A DNA stretch of 64,000 bases. Source: Exiguobacterium sp. KRL4. GTDB lineage: Bacteria > Bacillota > Bacilli > Exiguobacteriales > Exiguobacteriaceae. Below are positions 51,624 through 60,198 of the stretch, one piece after another. The DNA is taken from the NCBI RefSeq assembly GCF_001870785.1, contig NZ_MOLV01000013.1:30627-94626 (forward strand), read 5' to 3'. How positions within the stretch are numbered: the first letter of the stretch is position 1; every line of letters starts with the position of its first letter. Both the position numbers and the translations under genes were made by a program. Under the pieces are notes generated by a model. That model ran no database searches. It saw only the letters and a program-made list of their open reading frames with translations, and was not told the origin of the DNA.

Positions 51624-51674
51624 GGCGATTCATCTCCCACTTTCACTTCGTTTAAAAGTGGGAGATGAATCGCC
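51624..51674. repeat. 20-bp perfect palindrome at the left end of the tnpB element
   Basis: The arms GGCGATTCATCTCCCACTTT (51624-51643) and its exact reverse complement (51655-51674) surround an 11-nt loop, about 40 bases upstream of tnpB. IS200/IS605 elements carry hairpins at their ends for TnpA binding; this one is longer and more perfect than usual. Confidence 0.9.
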
Positions 51675-51934
51675 TAATTTTGATAAAATCATTTTTCATG
51701 ACTCTAATTAAAAGAACTTATTTAATAACAGAGGAATGATTTCTCCACATGTTGACTGGATTACTGACAATTCGTTTACTCCATCTTTCAAAAGATGTCG
51801 CTTCTCGTTCGTCCGGAGAAAAAAATCACATTCATGTCCTCAATGATATTATGTAGATTTTCATAATCGTATCGTTCTTCAAAGGACTTGATCTATACTT
51901 GAAAATAGATCGGCAAACGTTAATTACTTCGTTA
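51675..51934. other. Intergenic region right of the tnpB element
   Basis: AT-rich sequence of 260 bases with no ribosome-site-supported gene. A 35-codon ORF at about 51749-51859 has no ribosome site and no recognisable sequence, so it is not called. Confidence 0.5.
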
Positions 51935-52282
51935 TCAAAGTCGACTCCACAGCTGAGTGAGTTGTTGCTGTACGGTCCAAAACATCCACCAACACGCTCC
52001 AGCGCACACCATGCTAAGTAAAAGTGATCCGCCTCGACTCAAAAGTAGATACAATACCAACAACAGAAGAAATGTCGCCGGTAAGCCGTACAGGACACTT
52101 TTGACAAACGCCGTCACTTCCATTTTTGATTGGCCTTGCCGGACGAGCCAGATGAGACTGATCAGACTGACGAGCGGCAGGGCCGCAATCACCCCGCCGT
52201 ACGTCGGGGAACGTCGGGCCAATTCCGTGACAAAACCAATGACGACGGCACTGGTCAGAATCTTAATCAGAAAAGCAGTCAT
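51935..52282 (-). CDS. DUF3147 family membrane protein
   Basis: A 115-residue protein with four TM helices and the family sequence SPTYGGVIAALPLVSLISLIWL (starting about residue 25). The function is unknown. Its start overlaps the end of the marR-type gene by 20 bases on the same strand, so the two are coupled. Confidence 0.85.
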   Translation of the reverse strand: MTAFLIKILTSAVVIGFVTELARRSPTYGGVIAALPLVSLISLIWLVRQGQSKMEVTAFVKSVLYGLPATFLLLLVLYLLLSRGGSLLLSMVCAGACWWMFWTVQQQLTQLWSRL

Positions 52283-52673
52283 CGGTCGCCTCCCGAAACA
52301 GCTGAAATGCCGCTTGAATCATGTGTTGTTCTGCAGGAGATAATTGGGTTAAAACATGCTCGACACGCTTTGCGTCGAGTTCGGTATGCGTTTTGACGGC
52401 TGTCCGTCCTTCGCGCGTCAAACTGACTTGAACGACACGCTGATCGACAGATGACCGTTGTTTGACGACATACCCAAGCCCTTCTAGTTTCTTTACATGC
52501 TCCGACGCGGTATTCGGAGACAAATTAAACCGGGCTGCAATCTCCTTCACTGTCATGGCGCCTGTCATTTGAATCGTTTGCAAAATCCGGACACTTTGAT
52601 GCGACAGATTTTCCGTCCATGTTGGGTGCAGATGATAGTACAAGCGGGCAATGTCTTCATGAATCGCTGACAT
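52263..52673 (-). CDS. MarR family transcriptional regulator
   Basis: A 136-residue regulator with the winged-helix core VRILQTIQMTGAMTVKEIAARFNLSPNTASEHVKKLEGLGYV (starting about residue 28) and wing DQRVVQVSLTREGRTAV. ATG 52673 is 8 nt from GGGAG; the GTG at 52682 overlaps that site. It heads an operon with the DUF3147 gene and probably represses it. Confidence 0.87.
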   Translation of the reverse strand: MSAIHEDIARLYYHLHPTWTENLSHQSVRILQTIQMTGAMTVKEIAARFNLSPNTASEHVKKLEGLGYVVKQRSSVDQRVVQVSLTREGRTAVKTHTELDAKRVEHVLTQLSPAEQHMIQAAFQLFREATDDCFSD

Positions 52674-52758
52674 CTGGTTCACTCCCTTTTATATCGATAC
52701 AACCGATTATATCGTAAATTACGACATAAATAAACAGTCAGGAAAGCGAGGACAGACC

Positions 52759-53127
52759 ATGAAAAAACGAATCACACTGTTCGTCATGAGCAGTCTATTC
52801 TTTACAGCAGGATGTACGACTGACACAACGACTTCGACGACAGATTCGATTGCGATCGAAGCCCGTCAAGATCCGGCAGCTGATTTAATCCGGGCAGACG
52901 ACCGGGTGTATCGGCTCGACGGCAAAGACACGACGATCAAAAAAGAGGACGTGATTTCCTTTTCGACTGTCACGAAACAAATTACCGCCAAACAACCGTT
53001 GACGGACCAATCGGCGACAGACTGGCAATCCGGAACGAAGTTATACCGGAGTGAAGACGCGACCGGTGTGCTGTATGTTTTCAAAGGAACGACCGCTTAC
53101 CGGTATACGGCCATTCCGGAAGGTTGA
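52759..53127 (+). CDS. Small lipoprotein, unknown
   Basis: A 122-residue lipoprotein with lipobox FTAGC (about residues 15-19), a Thr/Ser-rich linker, and a small beta-rich domain (VYRLDGKDTTIKKEDVISF, GTKLYRSEDATGVLYVFKGTTAYRYTAIPEG). The AGCGAGGAC site before ATG 52759 is weak. It is divergent from the MarR operon. No family recognised. Confidence 0.65.
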   Translation: MKKRITLFVMSSLFFTAGCTTDTTTSTTDSIAIEARQDPAADLIRADDRVYRLDGKDTTIKKEDVISFSTVTKQITAKQPLTDQSATDWQSGTKLYRSEDATGVLYVFKGTTAYRYTAIPEG

Positions 53128-53257
53128 TTGATGTGCGGTCCTTTTGGTCAAGCCGACTGTCCCTTCGAACCTTACGATTTTGTTAGTTAAATCTCTTCGA
53201 GGTAGATGGTACACTAATCCCGTTACGTTCCAACGATCCACTAAGGGAGACTTCTTG

Positions 53258-53905
53258 ATGAAAGAAACCACGCACACACCCACTTCCACCTTGACGACGG
53301 ACGAAAAAATCATCCGCTTGATTCAAGGTCTTCACCAGTTACATACAACACCGATGAAAGCAGCACATTACCAAAAATTAGCCATGCACCTGCCCTATCC
53401 CTCTTTACAGGAAATTGAACAACGGTTTGGCTCTTGGACCAAACTATTGGAACAAGCGGGCATCGTCAGACCGTTCGAATTGTCAATCGAGGACCATTTG
53501 ACGCTGAACCGGGCAAAACCCGATACGTCCAGTCAAAAACGCTGGAGTGTTGACGAAAGCATCGCTTTTTATATCAAGACGCGTGGCTCGCGCGTGACCA
53601 TCCGCTCCTACTCGGAGTTACGGGAAACACATACGCAGATGGTGAGCGCGAACACCATCATCCGGCATTACGGGACATGGAAACAGGCATTGGCACATTT
53701 CCGGTTGTCGTCAAACGGTTTTTATTCCGACGCAGATTGCCTGAACGCGTTGCGTCAAGCATACGAAGAGATCGGTCCTGACTTAACGAGCCAAGAGTAT
53801 GTCCGGTTTGCCCGTAAGCACCAAGCCCCTTCCTTGACCTTGTTGATCGAACGGTTCGCGAGTTGGCGGGAAGCATTACGGATTCTCGAAGAGACACTTG
53901 ACTAA
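53258..53905 (+). CDS. Protein of homing-endonuclease-associated (HNH_repeat-type) repeats
   Basis: A 215-residue soluble protein. It consists mainly of short helical repeats of the form P-S-x-x-x-I-x-x-x-F-G-S-W-x-x-A: PSLQEIEQRFGSWTKLLEQAG (about 50-70), SANTIIRHYGTWKQALAHF (about 133-151) and PSLTLLIERFASWREALRIL (about 192-211). These resemble the DNA-binding repeats beside HNH homing endonucleases, but no nuclease motif is present. AGGGAG precedes ATG 53258; an extension to 53144 has no ribosome site. DNA binding is inferred from the family. Confidence 0.75.
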   Translation: MKETTHTPTSTLTTDEKIIRLIQGLHQLHTTPMKAAHYQKLAMHLPYPSLQEIEQRFGSWTKLLEQAGIVRPFELSIEDHLTLNRAKPDTSSQKRWSVDESIAFYIKTRGSRVTIRSYSELRETHTQMVSANTIIRHYGTWKQALAHFRLSSNGFYSDADCLNALRQAYEEIGPDLTSQEYVRFARKHQAPSLTLLIERFASWREALRILEETLD

Positions 53906-53949
53906 AAAACAGTTGATCCTCCGATTCACGCGAGGATCAACTGTTTTTT
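53904..53949. terminator. Bidirectional terminator
   Basis: AAAAAACAGTTGATCCTC pairs perfectly with GAGGATCAACTGTTTTTT around a 10-nt loop, between convergent genes. Confidence 0.92.
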
Positions 53950-54386
53950 CATTTTTTAAGTTCATCAGGATTTGATTTGAAAATCTCATGATTCTGTCCT
54001 TCTTTGCAATCGGTCAGGGTGAAGGTATTCCCTCCATCTGTTGTTTGTTGCTCAAGGTTTTGACAGATTTCCTTGTCTCGGTCGTCTGTCTGCGCACCAT
54101 ATTCATCACGCGACGAATCGAGCGAATAAATAAACCGTTCCCCGTCATACGTCACATCTTCAAGAATGGCATCGCCTTCCGTCGTATACCCCGTGATACG
54201 GATCGTATCCTGTTTCTGTTGCCCGACTCGCGTTAAAAAGGTCTCGAACCGGTCGAGATTATGCCGTTCCGGTGTCGTGACGATGTCACCGTTTTTGACG
54301 GCTTCCTCTGACGGGTAATCGTTACTTGCACAACCGGCCAGCATCAGAATTCCAACTCCAAGCAACAGATGGATTCGTTTTCTCAT
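53949..54386 (-). CDS. DUF4362 family lipoprotein
   Basis: A 145-residue lipoprotein with lipobox MLAGC (about residues 15-19) and a DUF4362 domain: AVKNGDIVTTPERHNLDRFETFL, DTIRITGYTTEGDAILEDVTYDGERFIYSLDSSRDEYG (starting about 60 in the protein). The mature part has two further cysteines (EICQNL, TDCKEG), perhaps a disulfide. ATG 54386 has AAAGGGG upstream. It is 13 bases downstream of the HemAT gene on the same strand. Function unknown. Confidence 0.83.
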   Translation of the reverse strand: MRKRIHLLLGVGILMLAGCASNDYPSEEAVKNGDIVTTPERHNLDRFETFLTRVGQQKQDTIRITGYTTEGDAILEDVTYDGERFIYSLDSSRDEYGAQTDDRDKEICQNLEQQTTDGGNTFTLTDCKEGQNHEIFKSNPDELKK

Positions 54387-54399
54387 CCCTATTCCCCTT

Positions 54400-55692
54400 T
54401 CAGAGTGTCGTCGCGACGGTCTGTAAATCGTCTGCCGTCTCTGCAATCGATTCCGCGATATGCCGCATTCCTTCAATCGTTCCGGCGACCTGTTCCGTAT
54501 CCTGCGACAGCGTAATGATTTGTTTCGAGACATCAACCGTTTGACGGGAAATCGTCGTAAAAGCGGTAACGACACGGGTCAGTTCTTCCGTCGTTTGCAC
54601 GACCGACTGTTCGGTCCCGCTCATCCGCTCCGAAACTTGTCCCATTTTCGAAGTGATTTCCTGAGCGATGCTTGATGCTTCTGACGCGGACCGTTTACTT
54701 TCTTCCGCCAATTTTCGGATTTCCTGGGCGACGACGGTAAAGCCGCGTCCCATCTCACCGGCTCGTGCGGCCTCGATCGAAGCGTTGAGACTCAGCAGGT
54801 TCGTCTGATCGGAAATCGCCGTCACCATCCCGGCAATCCGTTCGATTTCGCGTGACAAAAAGGCGAGCTGTGTCATCTGTTCCGTCGTCAGCGTCATCTC
54901 TTCTACAACTTGTTCAAACCGCTTCGTTTCCGCCTCGACCAATTCGACACCGTCTGCCGCTTCTTTAGCGGCCTGGGTCAATTGTGTTGCAATCGCCCCG
55001 GTCGTCACGGACACCTGTTGGGCATGCCGCTCCATTTCCTGAAAACTGGCGGATGATTGTTGACTCATCGCGGCCAGTTCCTCTGTCGACTTTTGAACAG
55101 TCTGTCCGACACGCTGTTTCGCATCCGTGACCGTCTGCCGCTCGGCTTCGACCATCTCCTCATACATCGTCAGGACGATCTGTTGTTCGAGATTAAACAG
55201 TTTCCCGGCAGATCGGACAATCCGGACCTGTTCCGACTCGGGTAACGTACTCTCCTCGATTTGCCGGCTTAAGACGTTTAACACTTTTTGGAAAGCGGCG
55301 ATGTACCACTTATTTTGCAGGCCGATCCGGACATGACGGTCGGCGATCCGTTTTCGGACGCTGATGTAGTCCGGTGTGACCTGTCCGTCAAACATCTGAA
55401 GGATATGCTTGGCAAGCGTTCCTTTTAACCGTTCGAGTGTCGAATGCCGTTCAATCAATTGTTTCAGCTCCGGCACCCGGACCAACTCCGCATAAAACGC
55501 ATCGACCATCTGCGGCATCCACTCCGCTACATCGTGACGAATCAAACGGACGATCTGTAAATCCTCGACCGTCAAATCAATCAGCTGGAGTTGTTGCGCA
55601 AATGCTGCCCCCGCTTCTAAGCGAACATGTTCCTGTTCTTGTTGCATCCGTTCTGAAAACGTCATCTCTTGTTGTTTCGACCACCATTTCAC
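54400..55692 (-). CDS. hemAT: HemAT-like globin-coupled chemoreceptor
   Basis: A 430-residue soluble aerotaxis receptor. The N-terminal globin sensor (about residues 35-185) contains [20 protein letters not shown] and [20 protein letters not shown], where the His is the likely proximal haem ligand. A linker helix follows, then the MCP signalling hairpin with tip [26 protein letters not shown] sequence at about 285-306. There are no TM helices, as in Bacillus HemAT, which binds oxygen. The start is GTG 55692, 9 nt from GGGG; TTG 55713 overlaps that site. It ends just before the DUF4362 lipoprotein. Confidence 0.9.
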   Translation of the reverse strand: MKWWSKQQEMTFSERMQQEQEHVRLEAGAAFAQQLQLIDLTVEDLQIVRLIRHDVAEWMPQMVDAFYAELVRVPELKQLIERHSTLERLKGTLAKHILQMFDGQVTPDYISVRKRIADRHVRIGLQNKWYIAAFQKVLNVLSRQIEESTLPESEQVRIVRSAGKLFNLEQQIVLTMYEEMVEAERQTVTDAKQRVGQTVQKSTEELAAMSQQSSASFQEMERHAQQVSVTTGAIATQLTQAAKEAADGVELVEAETKRFEQVVEEMTLTTEQMTQLAFLSREIERIAGMVTAISDQTNLLSLNASIEAARAGEMGRGFTVVAQEIRKLAEESKRSASEASSIAQEITSKMGQVSERMSGTEQSVVQTTEELTRVVTAFTTISRQTVDVSKQIITLSQDTEQVAGTIEGMRHIAESIAETADDLQTVATTL

Positions 55693-55863
55693 ACTATCGA
55701 TCCCCTTTTTCAATCATCTCATCTTGTATAACGGCTTCATACTGCCAAAGATGAAGTATTTTCCTTTAAATTTCCAATATGGAAGACCTTTTTTCCAAAA
55801 GAGTGACAGATATGACCGAATATTCGAAAAAACAACCCGTCCGTGACGGATTGTCAGAAACTT

Positions 55864-56379
55864 TTAGGATACGGTTCGTTGAAGAAGCCATTGATCGAGA
55901 CGGTGCAATTGTGACGTAAACCCTTCTTTCATGCCCATCTCAAGGACCTGCTTTACGGCTTCCTCGGTCTTAAAGTCCGACCGGAACACTACCCGGGTCC
56001 GGTCACCGACGGCTTCGAACGTCGTCACGTTTTCACTGCCCGGCAATTCTTCGGAAATGGTTCCGGAAGCATCCGAAAAATAGTCAGCATGAGCGTAACT
56101 TTGCGGAGCATCAATCTGTCGGAAGTTGGCTTTTCCCCAGGATTCCATCCCGAAAAACTCGCCCTGATTTGGATCCTCGCATCGCATGCAATAGTGCCAG
56201 ATACCGCCTTCGACGAAATCAAAGGTCGTGATTTCCGTTTGCCAGCCTTCCGGTCCCCACCAGGCTTCGAGATGCTCTTTTTCCGTGAATGCGGCAAATA
56301 CCATTTCGCGCGGGGCATCAAACGTCCATTCCATTTGTAAAACGGAACCTTCGACTTTCGTTTTTAGTTTTTCTTGCAT
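55864..56379 (-). CDS. SRPBCC/AHSA1 family protein
   Basis: A 171-residue START-like protein. The family pattern runs from QMEWTFDAPREMVFAAFTEKEHLEAWWGPEGW (starting about residue 15) to RVVFRSDFKTEEAVKQVLEMGMKEGFTSQLHRLDQWL. This is the AHSA1-like group that often pairs with an ArsR regulator. ATG 56379 is 9 nt from AAGGAG; ATG 56385 is 3 nt from it. It follows the ArsR gene directly. Confidence 0.86.
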   Translation of the reverse strand: MQEKLKTKVEGSVLQMEWTFDAPREMVFAAFTEKEHLEAWWGPEGWQTEITTFDFVEGGIWHYCMRCEDPNQGEFFGMESWGKANFRQIDAPQSYAHADYFSDASGTISEELPGSENVTTFEAVGDRTRVVFRSDFKTEEAVKQVLEMGMKEGFTSQLHRLDQWLLQRTVS

Positions 56380-56385
56380 CTTCAT

Positions 56386-56733
56386 TCACTCCTTTGGATT
56401 GACTGCATTCTGCTTCTGCTCCAAATACGTTTCGAGTCGTGTCATCCGGCTGATCATCTGCTGTTCAAACGATTGGCTCCACGCAGTGAGGCCTTGAAAC
56501 GGCTCCGTCCGCAAATGATAAATCCGGCGATTGGCGGCCGGTTCGATGCGGACGAGATCCGCTTCGAGTAAAACTTTCAGGTGTTTCGATGTTTGCGGTT
56601 GGTTAAGACGTAACTGCGCCGCAATTTCACCGACCGGCAACGGACCCGTTTTCAGCAGTTCGACGATTTTCAATCGATTGGTATCGGATAAAGCAAATAA
56701 CGTACGTGCAAGCCCATCTGACATGATTTCCAC
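56386..56733 (-). CDS. ArsR family transcriptional regulator
   Basis: A 115-residue winged-helix regulator: ARTLFALSDTNRLKIVELLKTGPLPVGEIAAQLRLNQPQTSKHLKVLLEADLVR (starting about residue 9). No metal-binding CxC is seen, so it belongs to the metal-independent ArsR group paired with SRPBCC genes. It probably represses its own two-gene operon. The start at 56733 has GAGGTG upstream. Confidence 0.88.
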   Translation of the reverse strand: MEIMSDGLARTLFALSDTNRLKIVELLKTGPLPVGEIAAQLRLNQPQTSKHLKVLLEADLVRIEPAANRRIYHLRTEPFQGLTAWSQSFEQQMISRMTRLETYLEQKQNAVNPKE

Positions 56734-56866
56734 CTCTTCTGTTTATATATACCCTTTAAGGAATATTCCAAACAAGGAATATATTAAATTGAGCGGAAAA
56801 GTTGTCAGATCAAACGAACGTACAGTATCGTCAAAGCACAAGAACGTAGGAAGTGAGTGAAGTCTG

Positions 56867-57733
56867 ATGAAAACCGAATGGCTCGAGGCCTTTCATGTCA
56901 CGGCGGAAACGTCCAGTCTGACGAAAGCAAGCGAACTGTTGCATATGACGCAACCGGCGCTCAGTAAACAAATCAAAAATCTCGAACAGGCGGTCGGCGC
57001 TCCCCTGTTCACGCGGACGACGAGCGGTGTCTCGTTGACGCCGGCAGGAGAAATCGTCTTTCAGGACGGGCAACGGATCATCGAACAACTTGACGACATG
57101 CAACGAAAAATTGATCAGTTACAGGGACAGACGTCGTTCACCCTCGGTTCGTGGCCGAGTGTCGCCATGTCTTATTTGCCGCAACACTTTGCCAAAAATC
57201 CAACAGTGGATGGATCGGAACTCAAAATCAAGACGGCCCACACGTATATCGAATTGATGGCCGGTCTTGAGCAGCACCAGTACGATGCAGTTTTGCTCGA
57301 CGACCGGCAAATCGAGCATCCGTACCCGTCGACCCACCTGTATACGGAACCGTTTTTACTCTACTTCCATGAAGCCGACGAACGATTTGAAGGCTGTGTT
57401 GATGTCCGGTTTGATCAAATCGAAGCTTCGTCATTCCTGTCGCTGCCAATTGACTGTGACTCGACGAATATTCTGAAAGCGGCTTTCGAAGAACGCGGGG
57501 CGACCTATACTGTCGCTTCGGAAATGGAGTTCGGTTCAAGTGTCCTCGGTTTCATCCGGGCAAAACTCGGGATTGCGATTTTACCGGCGATTTTCCAGGA
57601 TGGTCTGCCACCGGAAATCCGGACGTTGCCGATCACCGGCTTTGAAGTCACCCGTGAGTTATCTCTCATAACGAGGGACACCGAACATCATCAGACGTTA
57701 CTCCGTCTGATTGGTCATCCGCGTAACCGTTGA
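56867..57733 (+). CDS. LysR family transcriptional regulator
   Basis: A 288-residue LysR regulator. The HTH is EAFHVTAETSSLTKASELLHMTQPALSKQIKNLEQAVGAPLFTR (starting about residue 5), a linker helix follows, and the effector domain is about 88-288. GAAGTGAG lies before ATG 56867. Its last 19 bases overlap the convergent gene at 57715. The target is unknown; it is divergent from the ArsR unit. Confidence 0.88.
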   Translation: MKTEWLEAFHVTAETSSLTKASELLHMTQPALSKQIKNLEQAVGAPLFTRTTSGVSLTPAGEIVFQDGQRIIEQLDDMQRKIDQLQGQTSFTLGSWPSVAMSYLPQHFAKNPTVDGSELKIKTAHTYIELMAGLEQHQYDAVLLDDRQIEHPYPSTHLYTEPFLLYFHEADERFEGCVDVRFDQIEASSFLSLPIDCDSTNILKAAFEERGATYTVASEMEFGSSVLGFIRAKLGIAILPAIFQDGLPPEIRTLPITGFEVTRELSLITRDTEHHQTLLRLIGHPRNR

Positions 57734-58341
57734 TCCAGTTTGATCCGAAGTGTGTCGATATCGGCACGGTCGAGTATCTGCTCGTCGATTTCACCGTATC
57801 GGACAACATGATAAAGCATCGGATCAATCGTCAACTTTATCCGATCAAGCCAGTCCTTGACTGTTTCTTCCGGCCGGCGTTTTGAGACGTCAGGCAATTG
57901 CCGGTCAAATGCTGCAATCAATTGACGGACTTCCGACGCGGAGTCCGTTTGTTGTGGTTGCGGACGCCAGTCGGAAATTGACGGCTTCGCTCGCAGAACT
58001 TGCGGATCGCCCTCATCTGTTGGATCAAGCGTCTGTTTACGCCCACGGTATCTGGATAGCCGGCGAAAAACAAAAATGGATAATCCGGCTGCGACCAGTG
58101 CTCCGACCGGTACCAGTATATCGGGCAAGAACAAGGAGGTCCCTTTGATCATCGGACCGCTCGGAAAATATTTAATTTTAATCGTCGGTGCCTTCAGTCC
58201 TTTACGCGGTTCGATCTGGTAGTTGAATTCATAATCCGCCGGTTTATAAATGTACGTCGTGTAGACATACCGTTCAAAAGCGACGAGAGATGCAGCCAGT
58301 ACTAAAACGGAGATGATCATCAGTCCGAGCTTCCGTTGCAT
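57715..58341 (-). CDS. Two-TM protein with DUF4129-like C-terminus
   Basis: A 208-residue protein with TM helices at about 7-25 and 73-92 and an external loop between them. The cytoplasmic tail (about 110-208) contains RRPEETVKDWLDRI and YHVVRYGEIDEQ, reminiscent of the DUF4129 tail of transglutaminase-associated membrane proteins. The start at 58341 has GGGGGA upstream. The 3' end overlaps the LysR gene by 19 bases, tail to tail. The function is unknown and the family call is tentative. Confidence 0.6.
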   Translation of the reverse strand: MQRKLGLMIISVLVLAASLVAFERYVYTTYIYKPADYEFNYQIEPRKGLKAPTIKIKYFPSGPMIKGTSLFLPDILVPVGALVAAGLSIFVFRRLSRYRGRKQTLDPTDEGDPQVLRAKPSISDWRPQPQQTDSASEVRQLIAAFDRQLPDVSKRRPEETVKDWLDRIKLTIDPMLYHVVRYGEIDEQILDRADIDTLRIKLDQRLRG

Positions 58342-58462
58342 ATTCCCCCTCTTTTTTTACCAAATAATAACATAATACATCTTCGTTCATCAGCATTTTT
58401 CTTTCTTTTCAGTCAATTTCAGCGTACAGTGAAAATACATTGTCAGAATAGGATGTGATCAT

Positions 58463-59230
58463 ATGTATTTACCTTCGTTTCGATTGGATCAAAAAACCGT
58501 TCTCGTGACCGGTGCCGGTCGTGGAATCGGCCGTGCCCTGGCGATCGGGATGGCGGAAGCCGGCGCTGATGTCTTACTTGTCGCCCGGACGGAATCCGAT
58601 TTACAGGAAACCGCAAAACAGATTGAACAGCTTGGACGACGGGCGTTCGTCTTGACGTGTGACGTGACGGACCGGACGCAAGTCCAGGCGACGGTCGATC
58701 GTGCCTATACATACGTCGACCGGATTGACGTCCTTGTCAACAATGCTGGGATGAACATTCGCTCGAAAGCACTGGATGTCACCGAGGACGAGTGGGAAAC
58801 GATTCAACAGACGAACTTAAAGTCGGCCTTCCTGTTCTCGCAGGAAATCGGTCGCCGGATGCAGGACACCGGCGGCAGCATCCTCAGCATCGCTTCGGTT
58901 GCAGGACACGTCGCCTTACGGACCGGTGTCGTCTATGCGACGACGAAAGCGGCCTTGATTCAGATGACAAAAGTGTTAGCGCTTGAATGGGGACCCAAAA
59001 ATATCCGCGTCAATGCGATTGGTCCATGGTATTTCAAGACACCATTGACGGAGCCGTTACTTGCCGATCCCGCTTATCTGAAAGATATTGTCGACGTCAC
59101 ACCACTCGGTCGGGTCGGAGAACTGACGGAACTCGTCGGGCCAGCGGTTTTCCTTGCGTCAGATGCCGGAACATATGTCACCGGACAAACGTTATTCGTG
59201 GACGGCGGGATGACGATTAAAGGCTTTTAA
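58463..59230 (+). CDS. SDR family oxidoreductase
   Basis: A 255-residue classical SDR. TGAGRGIGRA (about residues 17-26), LLVARTE after beta-2 (Arg, NADP preference), NNAG (about 93-96), SIASVAG Ser and YATTK (about 159-163) are all present, and it ends FVDGGMTIKGF. This resembles gluconate-5-dehydrogenase-type enzymes. GGATGTG lies before ATG 58463. It has its own terminator. Confidence 0.9.
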   Translation: MYLPSFRLDQKTVLVTGAGRGIGRALAIGMAEAGADVLLVARTESDLQETAKQIEQLGRRAFVLTCDVTDRTQVQATVDRAYTYVDRIDVLVNNAGMNIRSKALDVTEDEWETIQQTNLKSAFLFSQEIGRRMQDTGGSILSIASVAGHVALRTGVVYATTKAALIQMTKVLALEWGPKNIRVNAIGPWYFKTPLTEPLLADPAYLKDIVDVTPLGRVGELTELVGPAVFLASDAGTYVTGQTLFVDGGMTIKGF

Positions 59231-59238
59231 GGCGAGAC

Positions 59239-59275
59239 AAAAAGGACTTCCGATCTTGATCGAAAGTCCCTTTTT
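59239..59275 (+). terminator. Intrinsic terminator
   Basis: AAAAAGGACTTCCGATC pairs with GATCGAAAGTCCCTTTTT (two mismatches), with a T tail. Confidence 0.85.
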
Positions 59276-59308
59276 CTGTCGTGCCCTATTTTTAAAGTGA
59301 GGTGGGAA

Positions 59309-60127
59309 ATGTGTATGTCTTCATTAAAAAGTAAAATTGCTGTTGTCACAGGTGCTTCACGGGGTGCCGGTCGCGGCATCGCTTTCGAACTCGGACTAGC
59401 CGGAGCAACTGTTTACGTCACCGGACGCAGTACGCAGGAAGGCTCTACCGACGGTCGTCCGGAAACGATTGAACAGACGGCATCCGGTGTCACGGATCGT
59501 GGTGGCCACGGAATTGCGGTCCGCTGCGACCATACGGATCCGGATGATGTTGCCCGATTGTTTCAACAGATTCACGATCAGCACGGTCGGATTGATCTGC
59601 TCGTCAATAGTGTGTTCGGTGGTTCGGAAGCCTCGCTACCTCCCGGACAGGGCAAACGGTTTTGGGAACGTCCGCCGGAACACTGGGACGCGATGATGGT
59701 CGCCGGACCAAAAGCCTATTTGCTGACGACGCGGGCGGCTGTTCCGTTGCTTGAACAGAGTCCGGCTGCATTGATCGTTAATTTGACATCGTTCAGTCCG
59801 AATCAAGCGGCCGGCAACTTGTATTACGATTTGGCGATGCAGTCAATCAACCGGATGACGTGTGTCATGGGACAGGAACTTCGAACGGCACGAATCGCAG
59901 CCGTCGCCCTGTGCCCCGGTTTCATGCGGACGGAACGGGTCGTCGACGCAGGATTCGGCAGTGATGCAACCGAGACCACCGCTTACGTCGGACGGGCTGT
60001 CGTCGCTCTGGCCCAGGATCCGGATATCTTGCAACGGACCGGTCAAGCCTTATTCGTCTCGGAACTCGCCCGTGACTACGGCTTTACGGATCAGGACGGT
60101 TCGCAGCCGGCTTCATTTGGATTATAA
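59309..60127 (+). CDS. SDR family protein, DHRS1-like, lacking the catalytic lysine
   Basis: A 272-residue SDR. TGASRGAGRG (about residues 15-24), VTGRSTQEG and LVNSVFGG are as in the DHRS1-like branch. The catalytic region reads NLTSFS, then NLYYDLAMQSINRMT: the Tyr is present but the Lys of YxxxK is Met or Ala. ATG 59309 and ATG 59315 are both possible starts after GAGGTG. It could be an inactive or altered enzyme, or use another base. It has a strong hairpin downstream. Confidence 0.85.
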   Translation: MCMSSLKSKIAVVTGASRGAGRGIAFELGLAGATVYVTGRSTQEGSTDGRPETIEQTASGVTDRGGHGIAVRCDHTDPDDVARLFQQIHDQHGRIDLLVNSVFGGSEASLPPGQGKRFWERPPEHWDAMMVAGPKAYLLTTRAAVPLLEQSPAALIVNLTSFSPNQAAGNLYYDLAMQSINRMTCVMGQELRTARIAAVALCPGFMRTERVVDAGFGSDATETTAYVGRAVVALAQDPDILQRTGQALFVSELARDYGFTDQDGSQPASFGL

Positions 60128-60148
60128 GTAAACTTTTTATCGATTTAC

Positions 60149-60192
60149 ACAAGAAGGTTCGGCTTGGTCTCGCGACAGCCGAACCTTCTTGT
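60149..60192. terminator. Bidirectional terminator
   Basis: ACAAGAAGGTTCGGCT pairs perfectly with AGCCGAACCTTCTTGT around a 12-nt loop, between convergent genes. Confidence 0.88.
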
Positions 60193-60198
60193 ATTTCA

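Larger units (their letters stand above)
50393..51676 (-). mobile_element. IS200/IS605-type element carrying tnpB only (decayed)
   Basis: An element of about 1.28 kb read on the minus strand. The left end carries a 20-bp perfect palindrome (51624-51674). A broken tnpB fills the middle, and the right end is a hairpin (50400-50430) followed by GTTCAA. No terminal inverted repeats, target duplication or tnpA are seen, as expected for the tnpB-only branch, which relies on TnpA in trans. It lies 11 bases past the stop of the diguanylate cyclase gene. The exact ends are estimated from the hairpins. Confidence 0.75.

Noticed and set aside
51458..51646. 62-codon minus ORF at the tnpB 5' end
   Set aside because: It is in another frame from tnpB; the true N-terminus lies in the frame interrupted by the ochre codon.
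51151..51711. 186-codon plus-strand ORF over tnpB
   Set aside because: Antisense shadow of the tnpB frame; no ribosome site and no recognisable protein.
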